In this document: positions 33,578 through 42,391 of the stretch, piece by piece
How positions within the stretch are numbered: the first letter of the stretch is position 1
Layout of the letters: every line of letters begins with the position of its first letter
NCBI GenBank assembly: GCA_035285595.1
Contig: JAYKGV010000054.1
Location: 29,826-93,825 of the forward strand
DNA: 64,000 bases
Direction of reading: 5' to 3'
Origin: VGJW01 sp035285595
GTDB lineage: Bacteria > Cyanobacteriota > Sericytochromatia > S15B-MN24 > VGJW01
Translations under genes and position numbers: made by a program
Notes under the pieces: model-generated
The model's database searches: none
What the model was told of the DNA's origin: nothing
The model's input: the letters and a program-made list of their open reading frames with translations, nothing else

Positions 33578-34327
33578 ATGGTCTCACTGTTTCCTGCTTC
33601 CGCCCGTGGCGCGTTCGATCACGGATGGCTCCGTACCCACCATTCGTTCTCGTTCTCGGAGTGGCATCATCCCGGGCGCATGGGGTTTTCGGCCCTTCGT
33701 GTCCTGAATGACGATGTCATCGATGCCGGGACGGGCTTCGGCACCCATCCGCATCGGGACATGGAGATCCTGACGTGGGTGCTCTCGGGGCACTTGCAGC
33801 ATCAGGACAGCATGGGGCACGGGGGCCGGGTCTCATCCGGAGGCGTCCAGTACATGAGCGCCGGTACCGGCGTGTTTCACTCCGAGGTCAATCCCGATCC
33901 GACGACGCCCCTGCATCTGCTGCAGGTCTGGATACTTCCTGCCCGGGCGGGCTTGAGCCCCCGATATGGTCAGCGCGACACGCACCCCGAGGAGCTTCGG
34001 GCTGGCTGGGTCTTGCTGGCAGCGCCTGATCCCGAGGTCATCGCCGAAGCCGGCCAGACCCCGACTCCCGTATCCCCCTTGGCCGAGGGGGTCATTCCCA
34101 TCCGGCAGGACGCGCGGCTAGCGGCTACACGCCTTGCGGCTGGGCAAGCCCGCCCGGTGCGCGTGGCTTCAGGTCGCCGCGGTTACCTGCACTTGGCTCT
34201 CGGCACGGCCCGAGCGGCTGGGTATGACTTGGCTGCGGGTGATGCCCTCGAAGTCGAGGGCGAGACCGCGTTCGAGCTGGTAGCCGGCGGGAATGGAGCG
34301 GAAGCGCTCTGGTTCGATCTGCCGTGA
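33578..34327 (+). CDS. Pirin family protein (YhhW-like bicupin)
   Basis: 249 residues. The N-terminal cupin holds the conserved RTHHSFSF..WHHPGRMGFSALRVLNDD, GTHPHRDMEILTWVLSGHLQHQDS and the distal HSEVNP, with His60, His62 and the later His/Glu as metal ligands. The C-terminal cupin is less conserved. YhhW-type pirins bind iron or nickel and can act as quercetin 2,3-dioxygenases in vitro; the physiological role is unclear. No Shine-Dalgarno sequence; a -10-like box ends 6 nt before the ATG. The stop overlaps the next start (GTGA). Confidence 0.92.
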   Translation: MVSLFPASARGAFDHGWLRTHHSFSFSEWHHPGRMGFSALRVLNDDVIDAGTGFGTHPHRDMEILTWVLSGHLQHQDSMGHGGRVSSGGVQYMSAGTGVFHSEVNPDPTTPLHLLQVWILPARAGLSPRYGQRDTHPEELRAGWVLLAAPDPEVIAEAGQTPTPVSPLAEGVIPIRQDARLAATRLAAGQARPVRVASGRRGYLHLALGTARAAGYDLAAGDALEVEGETAFELVAGGNGAEALWFDLP

Positions 34328-34746
34328 CGCTCGAAGCTGGCCATCTGGCTACGTTCAGCTTTTTTCGCCTTCTGCCGGGCGAGGACCTGCGGTCTGCTCT
34401 GTTGGAGAGGGCGAAGGAGCTGCCCGCGGCCTTTGTCGCGACCTGTGTCGGCAGTCTGGTTTATGCGACCCTGCGTCAGGCGGGTGCAGACAAGGGCGTG
34501 CGCCGAGAAGGACCGTTCGAGATCGTGTCGTTGGTCGGAACGCTCGAGCGGACGGGCGGTCATCTACACGTCGCCCTTGCGGATGATCGTGGGCAGCTAT
34601 GGGGCGGTCACCTGCTGGAGGGTTCCGCCATACACACCACGGCCGAGGTGGTGCTGGGTGTACCCCGGGGGGTGCAGTTCCTGCGCCGCTTCGATCCCCG
34701 CTCGGGCTACGACGAACTGGTCGTGCTCCGGGAGGAACAGGCGTGA
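34324..34746 (+). CDS. PPC/DUF296 domain protein
   Basis: 140 residues from a GTG in a 4-nt overlap with pirin. The PPC (DUF296) domain is recognised from FFRLLPGEDLRSALLE, FVATCVGSLVYATLR, FEIVSLVGTLE, HLHVALADDRGQLWGGHLLEG and TTAEVVLG. In plants this domain follows AT-hooks; bacterial stand-alone forms are small trimeric proteins of unknown role, with the GGHL/HLHV histidines likely metal-binding. It overlaps the following protease start by 4 nt, so pirin, PPC and protease form one transcription unit. Confidence 0.92.
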   Translation: MTLEAGHLATFSFFRLLPGEDLRSALLERAKELPAAFVATCVGSLVYATLRQAGADKGVRREGPFEIVSLVGTLERTGGHLHVALADDRGQLWGGHLLEGSAIHTTAEVVLGVPRGVQFLRRFDPRSGYDELVVLREEQA

Positions 34747-35978
34747 GGTCCCTGTTCCCTCTGGCTGCGTGGGGGTGGGCGGGAATGGTCGTGGCTTGTG
34801 CCGGGACGGGAGTTCGCCCGCCCGTCGGGCGCGTGGAGGCGGCCAGCTTGACTTTGGTAGTTCCTGGCGCGGTGCTGGTTCGCCTGAACGCAAGGATCGA
34901 CCCTGGCGTGGTGGCTGCGCGGCACGGGTATGCCGTCGAACGGTTGTTGGGGCTGGATATGGTGCGCATGCTTCCCGCTTCGACGGGGCAAACTTCTCCA
35001 GATGGTCTGAAGCGCGATCCTGCCGTCTCTTGGGTCGAGAACGAACGGGTGTGGCAGGCTCCGGCCGTGTCCGGGACCGAGGTGACGGCGCCTGAAGGTG
35101 TAGCTGGAGAAGATCCCCTCGTGCCGGCGCAGTGGGGATACCTGAAGCTTGAAGGGCCGGCGCTGGCAGCGGCCGGTCAGACAGGTCGACGGGAGGTCAC
35201 GGTGGCCATCATCGACTCGGGCATCGACGGCACCCATCCCGAGTTTGTCGGGCAGCTGGTACCCGGGTGGGATTTCACTGCGAAGTTGCCGGGTCCGGGC
35301 GGCGACCGCGACAAGTATGGCCACGGGACCCATGTGGCGGGCGTGGTGGGGGCGCGTCTGGGCAATGGCGAGGGTATTGCAGGCTTGGCACCCGGCTGCG
35401 GCCTGATGTCCGTGAGAATTTTCAATGACTTCGGGCACACCCGGGATGGTCTCACGGCCGAGGCTGTCATCTGGGCGGTGGACCACGGGGCACGGGTGAT
35501 CAACTGTTCCTGGGGCAGTCCGATGGACGGCCAAGCCGTGCGTGACGCCATCTCGTACGCGGCTTCCAAGGACGTCGTCGTGGTTGCGGCGGTGGGCAAC
35601 AGCGGAAAGAACGAGCCCAATTGGCCCGGGGCGCAACCTGAGGTTCTCGGAGTCTCGGCCAGTACCGACCTCGATGGCTGGGCGAGCTTCAGCACCTGGG
35701 GAGACTGGGTCGACCTCGCGGCTCCGGGAAAGGCGATTCTGTCCACGTTCCCCGTGGCGCTGGGCAATGGCTACAGGACGATGGAGGGAACTTCCATGGC
35801 GGCGCCCTTCGTCACGGCGGCGGCGGCACTCGTGCGTTCGGCCCATCCGGACTGGTCGGCGGCGCAGGTACGGGAGGCGCTCGAGCGGACGGCGAAGGAC
35901 ACCGTCATGACGGGCCGGGACGGCTATAGCGGCTTTGGGCGTGTGGTACCCGGGGCGGCATTGGGTTTCCGCCGTTAG
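34743..35978 (+). CDS. Subtilisin-like serine protease (S8), lipoprotein
   Basis: 411 residues from the GTG at 34743, overlapping the PPC stop (GTGA). The signal peptide ends in lipobox VVAC with Cys19. Residues ~40-105 resemble a propeptide. Triad: Asp158 (AIIDSGIDGTHP), His194 (YGHGTHVAG), Ser351 (EGTSMAAP), with Asn286 (AVGNS). All are intact. It is a different subclass from the protease at 19 kb, with low identity outside the motifs. Likely substrate and role unknown. Confidence 0.92.
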   Translation: MRSLFPLAAWGWAGMVVACAGTGVRPPVGRVEAASLTLVVPGAVLVRLNARIDPGVVAARHGYAVERLLGLDMVRMLPASTGQTSPDGLKRDPAVSWVENERVWQAPAVSGTEVTAPEGVAGEDPLVPAQWGYLKLEGPALAAAGQTGRREVTVAIIDSGIDGTHPEFVGQLVPGWDFTAKLPGPGGDRDKYGHGTHVAGVVGARLGNGEGIAGLAPGCGLMSVRIFNDFGHTRDGLTAEAVIWAVDHGARVINCSWGSPMDGQAVRDAISYAASKDVVVVAAVGNSGKNEPNWPGAQPEVLGVSASTDLDGWASFSTWGDWVDLAAPGKAILSTFPVALGNGYRTMEGTSMAAPFVTAAAALVRSAHPDWSAAQVREALERTAKDTVMTGRDGYSGFGRVVPGAALGFRR

Positions 35979-36014
35979 GAGACTGTGGCTTCGCACACCC
36001 GGCGTGCAGTGGGG

Positions 36015-36050
36015 CCCCGAGGCACCGTTCCTGTCGTCCTTCGGGGTTTT
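36015..36050 (+). terminator. Candidate terminator after the second subtilase
   Basis: CCCCGA (36015-36020) pairs with TCGGGG (36041-36046), followed by TTTT. The 20-nt loop is large. It lies between convergent genes. Confidence 0.4.
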
Positions 36051-36127
36051 GCAGAGCTTGGATCACCAACGAGCAGCCGGGACCAAGCCACGCCAGGCTC
36101 GGAGATGTGCTTGATCTGGCCGCGCCC

Positions 36128-37189
36128 TCAGGTTCCTTCAGGGCGAACTGTCGGCTTGCCTGGCTTTCGGAAAATGAACACGTATTCGTGCTTGAAGACG
36201 TAGAAGCCCCCTGAAAGCGCACGATAGCGCCAAAGTTCGCGGCTGCTGCGTTTGCCGGTCGTGTCCTCGAAGTTCTTCACCACGATGCTTCGCAGCTTGA
36301 ACCCTTCATCGAGGACCGTCTGCATGGTTTGGAAGCCCAGCGGGATCCACTCGCCATCCCGATACATGTCACCGATGACCACCACCAGAGTACGGCCCTT
36401 GTCCAGCACCTTGGCCACGTTGCGGACGGCAGCCCTGAACATGTCGAGGAACACCTTGACATCCGGCGCGTTGGACATGTCTCGCGGATCGTCGCTGAAG
36501 CGGATGATGTCGTGATAGGGCGGATGCAGGATGGCCAATTGCACGGAGGAGTGACCCAAGCGGGCCAACTCGTCGGCGAGATCCGCCGTGGCACAGTCGC
36601 CTTCGGCGATCGCCCAGCGAATGTCGTGGAGATTGGGTTCGCTTGCGACGCGGGCCCGAGCTTGCCTGGCCACCTCGGCCTGCAATTCGATGCCCAACAC
36701 GTGCCGACCCAGTCGCTGGGCTTCCAGGAGGGTGGTGCCGGAACCCGCGAAGGGGTCCAGTACGACTTCGCCGGCCTTCGTGTAGCGCAGCATCATCTGC
36801 TGGGGGATCTGAGGGATGAAATTGCCCCAGTAGCCGGCGGTGTGGGCTCCGCTGCGCTCCCGCCGGTCTATGAGCCACAGACTGTCCGTGTGGATGTGAT
36901 CGAGCGTCTTCCAGCGGCCGAGGTCGAGGTCGTTGTCGGGACCGGTACGCAACTCCTCGAGGCCGCGCCGCAAACGGGTCAGGTAATAGCGGGCACGTTC
37001 GAGCGAACGAGCTTCGCGGGCTTGCCGAAGTTCGACGGCCGTCGTGGGGTCGTTCGCTTCCGCGATAAGACCATCGAGTGCTTCGTCGAGTACCGGCTTG
37101 CTTTCGAGCCCCTCGAGGCGCTGCAGGGTTGCATGGAGGGGCGGAAGGGAGCCGGGCCGACGAATCACCCTGGGTTTGCGAGCGGTCAC
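36128..37189 (-). CDS. Orphan DNA N4-cytosine/N6-adenine methyltransferase
   Basis: 353 residues from a GTG that overlaps the helicase stop (GTGA). The N-terminal ~130 residues are helical. SAM-binding motif I is VVLDPFAGSGTTLLEAQRLG at ~151, with VLGIEL as motif II. The catalytic motif IV reads ILHPPYHDIIRFSD, so the usual first residue (Asp/Asn/Ser) of xPPY is His; from memory, some orphan COG0863-type methylases share HPPY. VVVIGDMYRDGEWIPLG and the C-terminal YVFKHEYVFIFRK follow. There is no restriction endonuclease beside it. The tight coupling to a Ski2-like helicase is notable and could mean that RNA, not DNA, is the substrate. Confidence 0.85.
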   Translation of the reverse strand: MTARKPRVIRRPGSLPPLHATLQRLEGLESKPVLDEALDGLIAEANDPTTAVELRQAREARSLERARYYLTRLRRGLEELRTGPDNDLDLGRWKTLDHIHTDSLWLIDRRERSGAHTAGYWGNFIPQIPQQMMLRYTKAGEVVLDPFAGSGTTLLEAQRLGRHVLGIELQAEVARQARARVASEPNLHDIRWAIAEGDCATADLADELARLGHSSVQLAILHPPYHDIIRFSDDPRDMSNAPDVKVFLDMFRAAVRNVAKVLDKGRTLVVVIGDMYRDGEWIPLGFQTMQTVLDEGFKLRSIVVKNFEDTTGKRSSRELWRYRALSGGFYVFKHEYVFIFRKPGKPTVRPEGT

Positions 37190-39843
37190 AGGACCTCCCG
37201 GATAAGGTCGCGATCCAGCAGCCGAGCCGCAGTTCGCGCTTTCTCGCTCCAGCCTTCAAGTTGGCCGGGCAAGTCGACGAACTGGTGGAGCATGTCGATG
37301 ACCAGGCGAAAGTGGCGCGCCAGTTGGCCCTCGTCGATGCCGCTCTCGAGGATCAGGGGTTCCCATTCGGCCCCTTCGGCCCAGGCATGGACGAGTCCAG
37401 CATAGTCAGTGGTCCACGTGGCCGTGGCGTCCAGACCCTGCCGGCGCTCGAGCCGACTGATGTCCTTGGCGATCTGGGCCATGGTTCGGAAGGGCCCGTG
37501 AAGTTCGCGAGGTGCATCGGGTCCTCGCCAGTACTGCCGGCCGCGTGGGGGTTCGGCCACGATGGCACTTGCCATGGCGGCTACGCCGGCAGGCGACAGG
37601 CGACCGACGACGTCGGCAGCCATGGCCTCCGCAGCCATGAGCTCGTTCTGGGTACGCAGGTGCAGCAGGGCGATGCCGCGGGCGAGGACTTCGCGTCCAC
37701 GCATGTAGCCAGCAGCCTCGAGGAAGGCATGGACCTTCTGGAAGTGCTGCCAATGCAGGTGACGAACCCGTTCGATGTCGCGATCGAGTGCGCGGGCTTC
37801 TCGATCGAGGTCCTTGTGCTGGGCGACCCGTTCCTTGCACGACGCGCGTTGATCACAGGAATGGCAGGGAAGGGCTGCGACCTCGGCCAGAGCCTCGAGG
37901 CGTTTGGCCCGTACCTTCTCGAGCTCGGGCGACTGACCACCGGTATCGGGTACCTCAAGCTGGTCGATACCAGCCGCGCGGATCCACTCGGTCCATTGGC
38001 CACCCACCTTGCCTGCAGGCAGCTGTTGCAAGTAAGAAGTCCTGCCGGCTTTGTCGAGGGTCGCAGGCGGCAGGCCATCGAGACCGGCCGCGATGGTACC
38101 GACCACATGCTGGCTGCCCAGCTTGATGAGCGCGGGCACGCCGATCAAGGCCCCGAACTGGATATCGCCGGACTTGGTAGGGTGGCGCGTCAACAAGACG
38201 GCTGGCTCGGCCACGGGGCGACCGGGCAGACGGACCCAGAGGAACTGGCCGATGCGTGCCTGCTCGATCATCCTGCGTGCCTCGGTTTGCGGCACCAGTC
38301 TCACGTCCTTCTCGAGGGCCTTGAGGCGCTTGTGAATGCTGTCCTGGCGAAGGCGAGCGGCTTCCCACGCTGCCTGGTGATCGGCTCGGGAACGGGAAGG
38401 ATCCACGGGGCATCGCATGTCGAGACTTTTGAGGCGTTTACGGATCTTGCCTCGATCCTGATCGAGGTGGGCCACCCTTCCGGCCCCCTGCCAGCTCGCA
38501 AAGCTCTGGGCAACGATGCGGCGGGCATCCTCCGGAGCGTAACGATGGACCAGATTGGCCACGAGGTGGTAGCTGAGGTGAAAGCGGCTCCGGAGCGGCT
38601 CGACGTCGCCTACGGCCAATTCACGGACGTCTTGGGGGGCGTAACGGCTGCTGGCCAAAACCACACCGTAGCCCACCTCGTCCATCCCGCGGCGGCCGGC
38701 TCGCCCCGTCATCTGGCGGAATTCGCTGACGTACAAGCTGCGGATGCCGTCGTCCGAGCGTTTGAGGATGCTGCTCATGACGACGGTACGGGCAGGCATG
38801 TTGATGCCTGCTGCCAGAGTCTCGGTTGCGAAGACCACCTTGATGAGGCCGGCCTGGAACAGACGCTCCACCAAGAGCTTCAAGGGCGGCAGCAAGCCCG
38901 CGTGGTGACAGGCGACCCCATAGGGCAGGGCATCCAGCCAATGACGGGTCGAGGCGCTGCCCTTCAGGCCCGGCGTCTCTTCGAGGGCCTTGTCGATCCG
39001 GGCCTGGATCTCGAGGTGTTCTTCCTTGGTCACCAACTCGAGACCGGCATCCAGTACCTGATCTGCGTGCTGCTCACAGCCCACGCGAGAGAATACGAAC
39101 CAGATGGCCGGCAGCATCTGCTTGAGGGCCAGCGCACGCAAGACCTCGACGGGATCGACCTGGACGTTCCAACCCTTGGTCGCGAAACGTTTGACCGCCA
39201 ACTTGCCGTGCTCGTCGAAGAGTCGCTCAAGGCCCGGAAGGGCCAGCATGGGCAGCAGGGGGACGGGCCGTTCGACATGGTTGATGACCTGCATGGGGCG
39301 ATGAACCGAGGACACCCACGCGGCCAACTCGTCGGCATTGGGAATGGTGGCCGACAGGGCAACCACCTGGATGGCTCGAGGCAGGAAGACGATGGTTTCT
39401 TCCCAGACCGTTCCACGGCCCTCGCTGCCCATGTAGTGGGCTTCGTCGAGCACGACGAACGAGACGTCTGCGGCCTGCGCCGGGTCAGCCAGCAACATGT
39501 TCCGCAGGATCTCCGTCGTCATCACGAGAATCGGAGCTTCGGGACGGATGACGACGTCGCCCGTCACCAGCCCCACGTCATTGCCGAGATCCGCATGCAG
39601 GTCACGGTACTTCTGGTTGGACAGCGCCTTGAGTGGCGTGGTGTAGATGCATCGCGTGCCTCGTTCGCAGGCCAGGAAGATGGCGAATTCACCGACGATC
39701 GTCTTGCCGGCCCCCGTGGGGGCAGAGACCAGCACGGAGCGGCCCTCGGTCATGGCCTGGGCTGCCTCAGCCTGAAACGTGTCGAGCGGGAACCGTTGGC
39801 GGGCCGCGAACCGGGCGACGGGGTCCGGGAGCGGGTGGGTCAT
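37186..39843 (-). CDS. Ski2-like DEAH superfamily 2 RNA helicase
   Basis: 885 residues. Helicase core: SAPTGAGKT (40-48), TTPLKALSNQKY, MTTEILRNML, LDEAHYMG (DEAH 133-136), ALSATIPNADE, FATETLAAGINMPARTVV and QMTGRAGRRGMD. It is followed by a long C-terminal region with CHSCDQRASC and helical segments, as in Ski2/Mtr4-like helicases of cyanobacteria and actinobacteria. The likely role is ATP-driven unwinding in RNA turnover or processing. TACGAT ends 7 nt before the ATG and no Shine-Dalgarno sequence is seen. It is translationally coupled to the downstream methyltransferase. Confidence 0.93.
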   Translation of the reverse strand: MTHPLPDPVARFAARQRFPLDTFQAEAAQAMTEGRSVLVSAPTGAGKTIVGEFAIFLACERGTRCIYTTPLKALSNQKYRDLHADLGNDVGLVTGDVVIRPEAPILVMTTEILRNMLLADPAQAADVSFVVLDEAHYMGSEGRGTVWEETIVFLPRAIQVVALSATIPNADELAAWVSSVHRPMQVINHVERPVPLLPMLALPGLERLFDEHGKLAVKRFATKGWNVQVDPVEVLRALALKQMLPAIWFVFSRVGCEQHADQVLDAGLELVTKEEHLEIQARIDKALEETPGLKGSASTRHWLDALPYGVACHHAGLLPPLKLLVERLFQAGLIKVVFATETLAAGINMPARTVVMSSILKRSDDGIRSLYVSEFRQMTGRAGRRGMDEVGYGVVLASSRYAPQDVRELAVGDVEPLRSRFHLSYHLVANLVHRYAPEDARRIVAQSFASWQGAGRVAHLDQDRGKIRKRLKSLDMRCPVDPSRSRADHQAAWEAARLRQDSIHKRLKALEKDVRLVPQTEARRMIEQARIGQFLWVRLPGRPVAEPAVLLTRHPTKSGDIQFGALIGVPALIKLGSQHVVGTIAAGLDGLPPATLDKAGRTSYLQQLPAGKVGGQWTEWIRAAGIDQLEVPDTGGQSPELEKVRAKRLEALAEVAALPCHSCDQRASCKERVAQHKDLDREARALDRDIERVRHLHWQHFQKVHAFLEAAGYMRGREVLARGIALLHLRTQNELMAAEAMAADVVGRLSPAGVAAMASAIVAEPPRGRQYWRGPDAPRELHGPFRTMAQIAKDISRLERRQGLDATATWTTDYAGLVHAWAEGAEWEPLILESGIDEGQLARHFRLVIDMLHQFVDLPGQLEGWSEKARTAARLLDRDLIREVL

Positions 39844-39850
39844 TGTCCTG

Positions 39851-39856
39851 ATCGTA
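39851..39856 (-). promoter_or_regulatory. -10-like element directly before the helicase gene (leaderless)
   Basis: On the minus strand TACGAT is followed by seven bases and the ATG at 39843. A second box, TAGAAT (39882-39887), faces the other way and may drive the glycosyltransferase-like gene. Confidence 0.45.
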
Positions 39857-40030
39857 GCACCGTGGTCGATTTATGACAGAGTAGAATGAGAACAGTGGCC
39901 GAGGACCAAGGGTTCAGGTGGACTCCGTTGATGAATCTTCAGTACAGGTTTGACGGGTCTCCTGACGAGGGGCTGGCGAATGGCCGTGACGCAGTCAGGC
40001 CGGAAAGCGTGGAGGAGTGCATCCTTCGAC

Positions 40031-41284
40031 ATGCATATCTTGATCACAAATCATCACCTCAAGGATTTTGGCGGTTCGGAGGGGGTCACGCTGGATCTTG
40101 CCCTTGAGGTGCGCGCTCAGGGACATGAAGTGCAGGTAGCGACCCTCGACGTTGGCCTGCCCTTTGCTGCGGAGTGCCTGCGGGAAGGCATAGAGGTCGT
40201 GAACCTGTGGGAGGTCGGGCCTCCGGTTCAGGCGGTGGATCTGGCCTGGGTCCATCACGCACCGGTCTTTCACCGATGGTTGCAGCTGGGTGGGCGGGCC
40301 CGAAGGGTCATCTTTTCCTCACTGTCTCCTTATGAGCCTCTCGAAGCCCCGCCTCCCTATGCTTCGGAGACCTCTCTCTGTCTGGCAAACAGTCAGGAAA
40401 CCCTCGACCGGATGTGCCAATTGGGTGTACCGAGGGAGCAGGTCAGGATTTTTCCGAATCCTGTCGGGCGCGATGCGCTACGATGCTCAGCCCGACCTTC
40501 CGAAGGGCCTCTGCGGCGGTTGATGGTCGTGAGCAACCATCCTCCTCTGGAGCTGCTGGAGGCCTCGGCGGCCTTGCAGGCTGCAGGAATCGAGGTGGTG
40601 TCGTGGGGATATGGTCGACACTATGCCTTGTTGCGTCCCGAGGATCTGGTCGCGGCTGATGCCGTCGTGACCATCGGTCGTACGGTGCAGACCGCTCTGG
40701 TGCTTGGTGTGCCTGTGTTCTGTTATGACCATTTCGGAGGACCGGGATGGTTGTCGCCTTCGAACGTCGAGGCCGCGGCGAGCAGGAATTACTCGGGGCG
40801 ATGCACGGGGGGGCGTCTCGAGGCTCCGATGCTTGTCGAGGCTTTGCTCGAGGGGTTCGATCAAGCCAGAGCAGACGCCGAGTTGCTGCGTGGAACGGCG
40901 CGCATGCACTATGCCCTCGAGGTACACGTGCGTGAGGTGCTGGAGTTGGTAGGCGCACGTCCTGAACTCGAGGTCGATGTGCTTGCCCGGTGGCTGCGGG
41001 ATCATCCTGCGGATGCCCGTTACTTGAGGTTGATGGAGCAGCTGCGGGCGCTTGAGGCGCGCCACCTCGCCACACATGCGGATCATGCTCCAGAGGTCGG
41101 GCCATCCGAAACCCAGCTGGCAGACTCGGTGAAGGCTGATGACCTTGGGTCGATGGAGGCAGATGATCCTGATGCCGCGCCGGACGTGGAGTCGCTTCCT
41201 GAAGTGGCCCCTGCTGATGAGGGACCGGCCGGTGTCAGAGCGACCTTGCGCACCGTCTTTCGACGGCTCTTGTCAGGAAGTTGA
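40031..41284 (+). CDS. Glycosyltransferase-like (GT-B, family 4 type) protein
   Basis: 417 residues from the ATG at 40031 (GGAGGAG 13 nt upstream; a TTG at 39950 is possible). It opens HILITNHHLKDFGGSEGVTLDLA, the glycine-rich acceptor loop of GT4 enzymes, followed by WVHHAPVFHRWL, CLANSQETLDRM and NPVGRDAL. The donor-site half has MVVSNHPPLELLEA, WGYGRHYALLRPEDLVAADAVVTIGRTVQTALVLGVPVFCYDHFGG over two lines of sequence, weaker than usual and without a clear E-x7-E. The C-terminal ~70 residues are acidic and probably disordered. Function and acceptor unknown; it is isolated from the polysaccharide locus. Confidence 0.75.
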   Translation: MHILITNHHLKDFGGSEGVTLDLALEVRAQGHEVQVATLDVGLPFAAECLREGIEVVNLWEVGPPVQAVDLAWVHHAPVFHRWLQLGGRARRVIFSSLSPYEPLEAPPPYASETSLCLANSQETLDRMCQLGVPREQVRIFPNPVGRDALRCSARPSEGPLRRLMVVSNHPPLELLEASAALQAAGIEVVSWGYGRHYALLRPEDLVAADAVVTIGRTVQTALVLGVPVFCYDHFGGPGWLSPSNVEAAASRNYSGRCTGGRLEAPMLVEALLEGFDQARADAELLRGTARMHYALEVHVREVLELVGARPELEVDVLARWLRDHPADARYLRLMEQLRALEARHLATHADHAPEVGPSETQLADSVKADDLGSMEADDPDAAPDVESLPEVAPADEGPAGVRATLRTVFRRLLSGS

Positions 41285-41323
41285 CCTTTCGGGTTGCTGA
41301 AGCCTGCTGGGCATGTGATCTGC

Positions 41324-41980
41324 ATGTGGGGACTGCTCGAGGAATCCTGGGCCGAGGGCCATCGTGTCGTCGCTGGAGTGGATGAGGCTGGCCGCGGGCC
41401 GCTGGCGGGTCCAGTCGTGGCTGCAGCCGTGGTGTTGCCTGGTCCCGCCGAGCCTGGCCACGAAGCGGCACGGCTCGGGCTGCAGGGCTTGCGGGATTCC
41501 AAGCAGCTTTCGGCCACCCAACGTCGCCGGTTTGCCGTCCACATCAAGGACCACGCGCTGGCCTGGGCCATCGTGGGCAGACCTGCCTCCGCGATCGACG
41601 CCGAGGGGATCCTCGCGTGTAATTTCGCGGCGATGAGGATTGCGCTGGGGGAGATTGTGGCTCAGGGGCATCCGGTGGATCGGGTACACGTCGACGGGAA
41701 GTTGGCGATCCGGGGCTGGTCAGGACGACAGCGACCTTTGGTGAAGGGGGATGATCGCTGTATCGCCATTGCCGCGGCGTCGGTTCTCGCCAAGACCTGG
41801 CGGGACGAGCTCATGGAGCGTCTGGAAGTGGTTTGGCCTGGCTACGGATTGGGACGGCACGCAGGGTACGGGACGGTGGCCCATCGCGAGGCTATCCTTC
41901 GCTTGGGCCCATCCCCGGTCCATCGTCTGAGTTTCGGTGGGGTGAGGCCTGATTCGTCCGACCCGGCAGGTCAGCCTTGA
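41324..41980 (+). CDS. rnhB: Ribonuclease HII
   Basis: Removes ribonucleotides and RNA from RNA-DNA hybrids. 218 residues from the ATG at 41324; upstream TTG (41294) or GTG (41315) starts cannot be excluded because no Shine-Dalgarno sequence discriminates. Motifs: VAGVDEAGRGPLAGPVVAAAVVL with the Asp-Glu metal pair, LRDSKQLSATQRR, HVDGK (third Asp), KGDDRCIAIAAASVLAKTWRD and YGLGRHAGYGTVAH (fourth acidic site is usually just upstream here). Length and order are typical. Confidence 0.94.
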   Translation: MWGLLEESWAEGHRVVAGVDEAGRGPLAGPVVAAAVVLPGPAEPGHEAARLGLQGLRDSKQLSATQRRRFAVHIKDHALAWAIVGRPASAIDAEGILACNFAAMRIALGEIVAQGHPVDRVHVDGKLAIRGWSGRQRPLVKGDDRCIAIAAASVLAKTWRDELMERLEVVWPGYGLGRHAGYGTVAHREAILRLGPSPVHRLSFGGVRPDSSDPAGQP

Positions 41981-42088
41981 AGCCTTTCTCGTCTGCTCGC
42001 TGTGGGCATCACCTCTGCGGCCTCCCCCCTTCCTCTCGTGGGGCGCTAACATGCCGTAGACCCACGTCGACAAGAGAGGAACCCCGCC

Positions 42089-42379
42089 GTGCCACAAGCC
42101 ATCTGGGAAGGCGTCGTGTTGGCCGAGGCTGACGCAAGCCGATGCGAAAGGGTCGAGGGCAATGTCTATTTTCCGCCCGACTCGCTCGTAAAAGGATATT
42201 TCGAGGAGAGCGAGCATCAGACCGTTTGTGGTTGGAAGGGCACCGCCAGTTATCACCATGTCGTGGTGAACGACAAGCGCAACGAGAATGCGGCGTGGTT
42301 TTATCCAGAGCCCAAGGACGCGGCCCGTGCCATCCGGGGATTCGTGGCGTTCTGGAAGGGTGTCAGGGTCATCGAATAG
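42089..42379 (+). CDS. DUF427 protein
   Basis: 96 residues from a GTG with GAGAGGA upstream. Complete single-domain DUF427: WEGVVLAEADAS, VEGNVYFPPDSLVKGYFEES, CGWKGTASYHHVVVND, NAAWFYPEPKDAARAIRGFVAFWKGV. These small beta-tent-fold proteins are widespread; function unknown. Convergent with sbcC, 12 bp between stops. Confidence 0.93.
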   Translation: MPQAIWEGVVLAEADASRCERVEGNVYFPPDSLVKGYFEESEHQTVCGWKGTASYHHVVVNDKRNENAAWFYPEPKDAARAIRGFVAFWKGVRVIE

Positions 42380-42391
42380 GGGCCCGCGGGC

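Noticed and set aside
36128..37189. Type III or type I restriction-modification system around the methyltransferase
   Set aside because: No restriction or specificity subunit is present; the neighbouring helicase is of the Ski2 RNA type, not a restriction translocase.
37078..39876. 932-codon plus-strand ORF opposite the Ski2 helicase
   Set aside because: Long antisense frames are common in this GC-rich sequence; the opposite strand encodes a complete helicase.
39895..40107. 70-codon GTG ORF following the TAGAAT box
   Set aside because: Its second half is a shadow of the glycosyltransferase-like gene, and the residues do not look protein-like.
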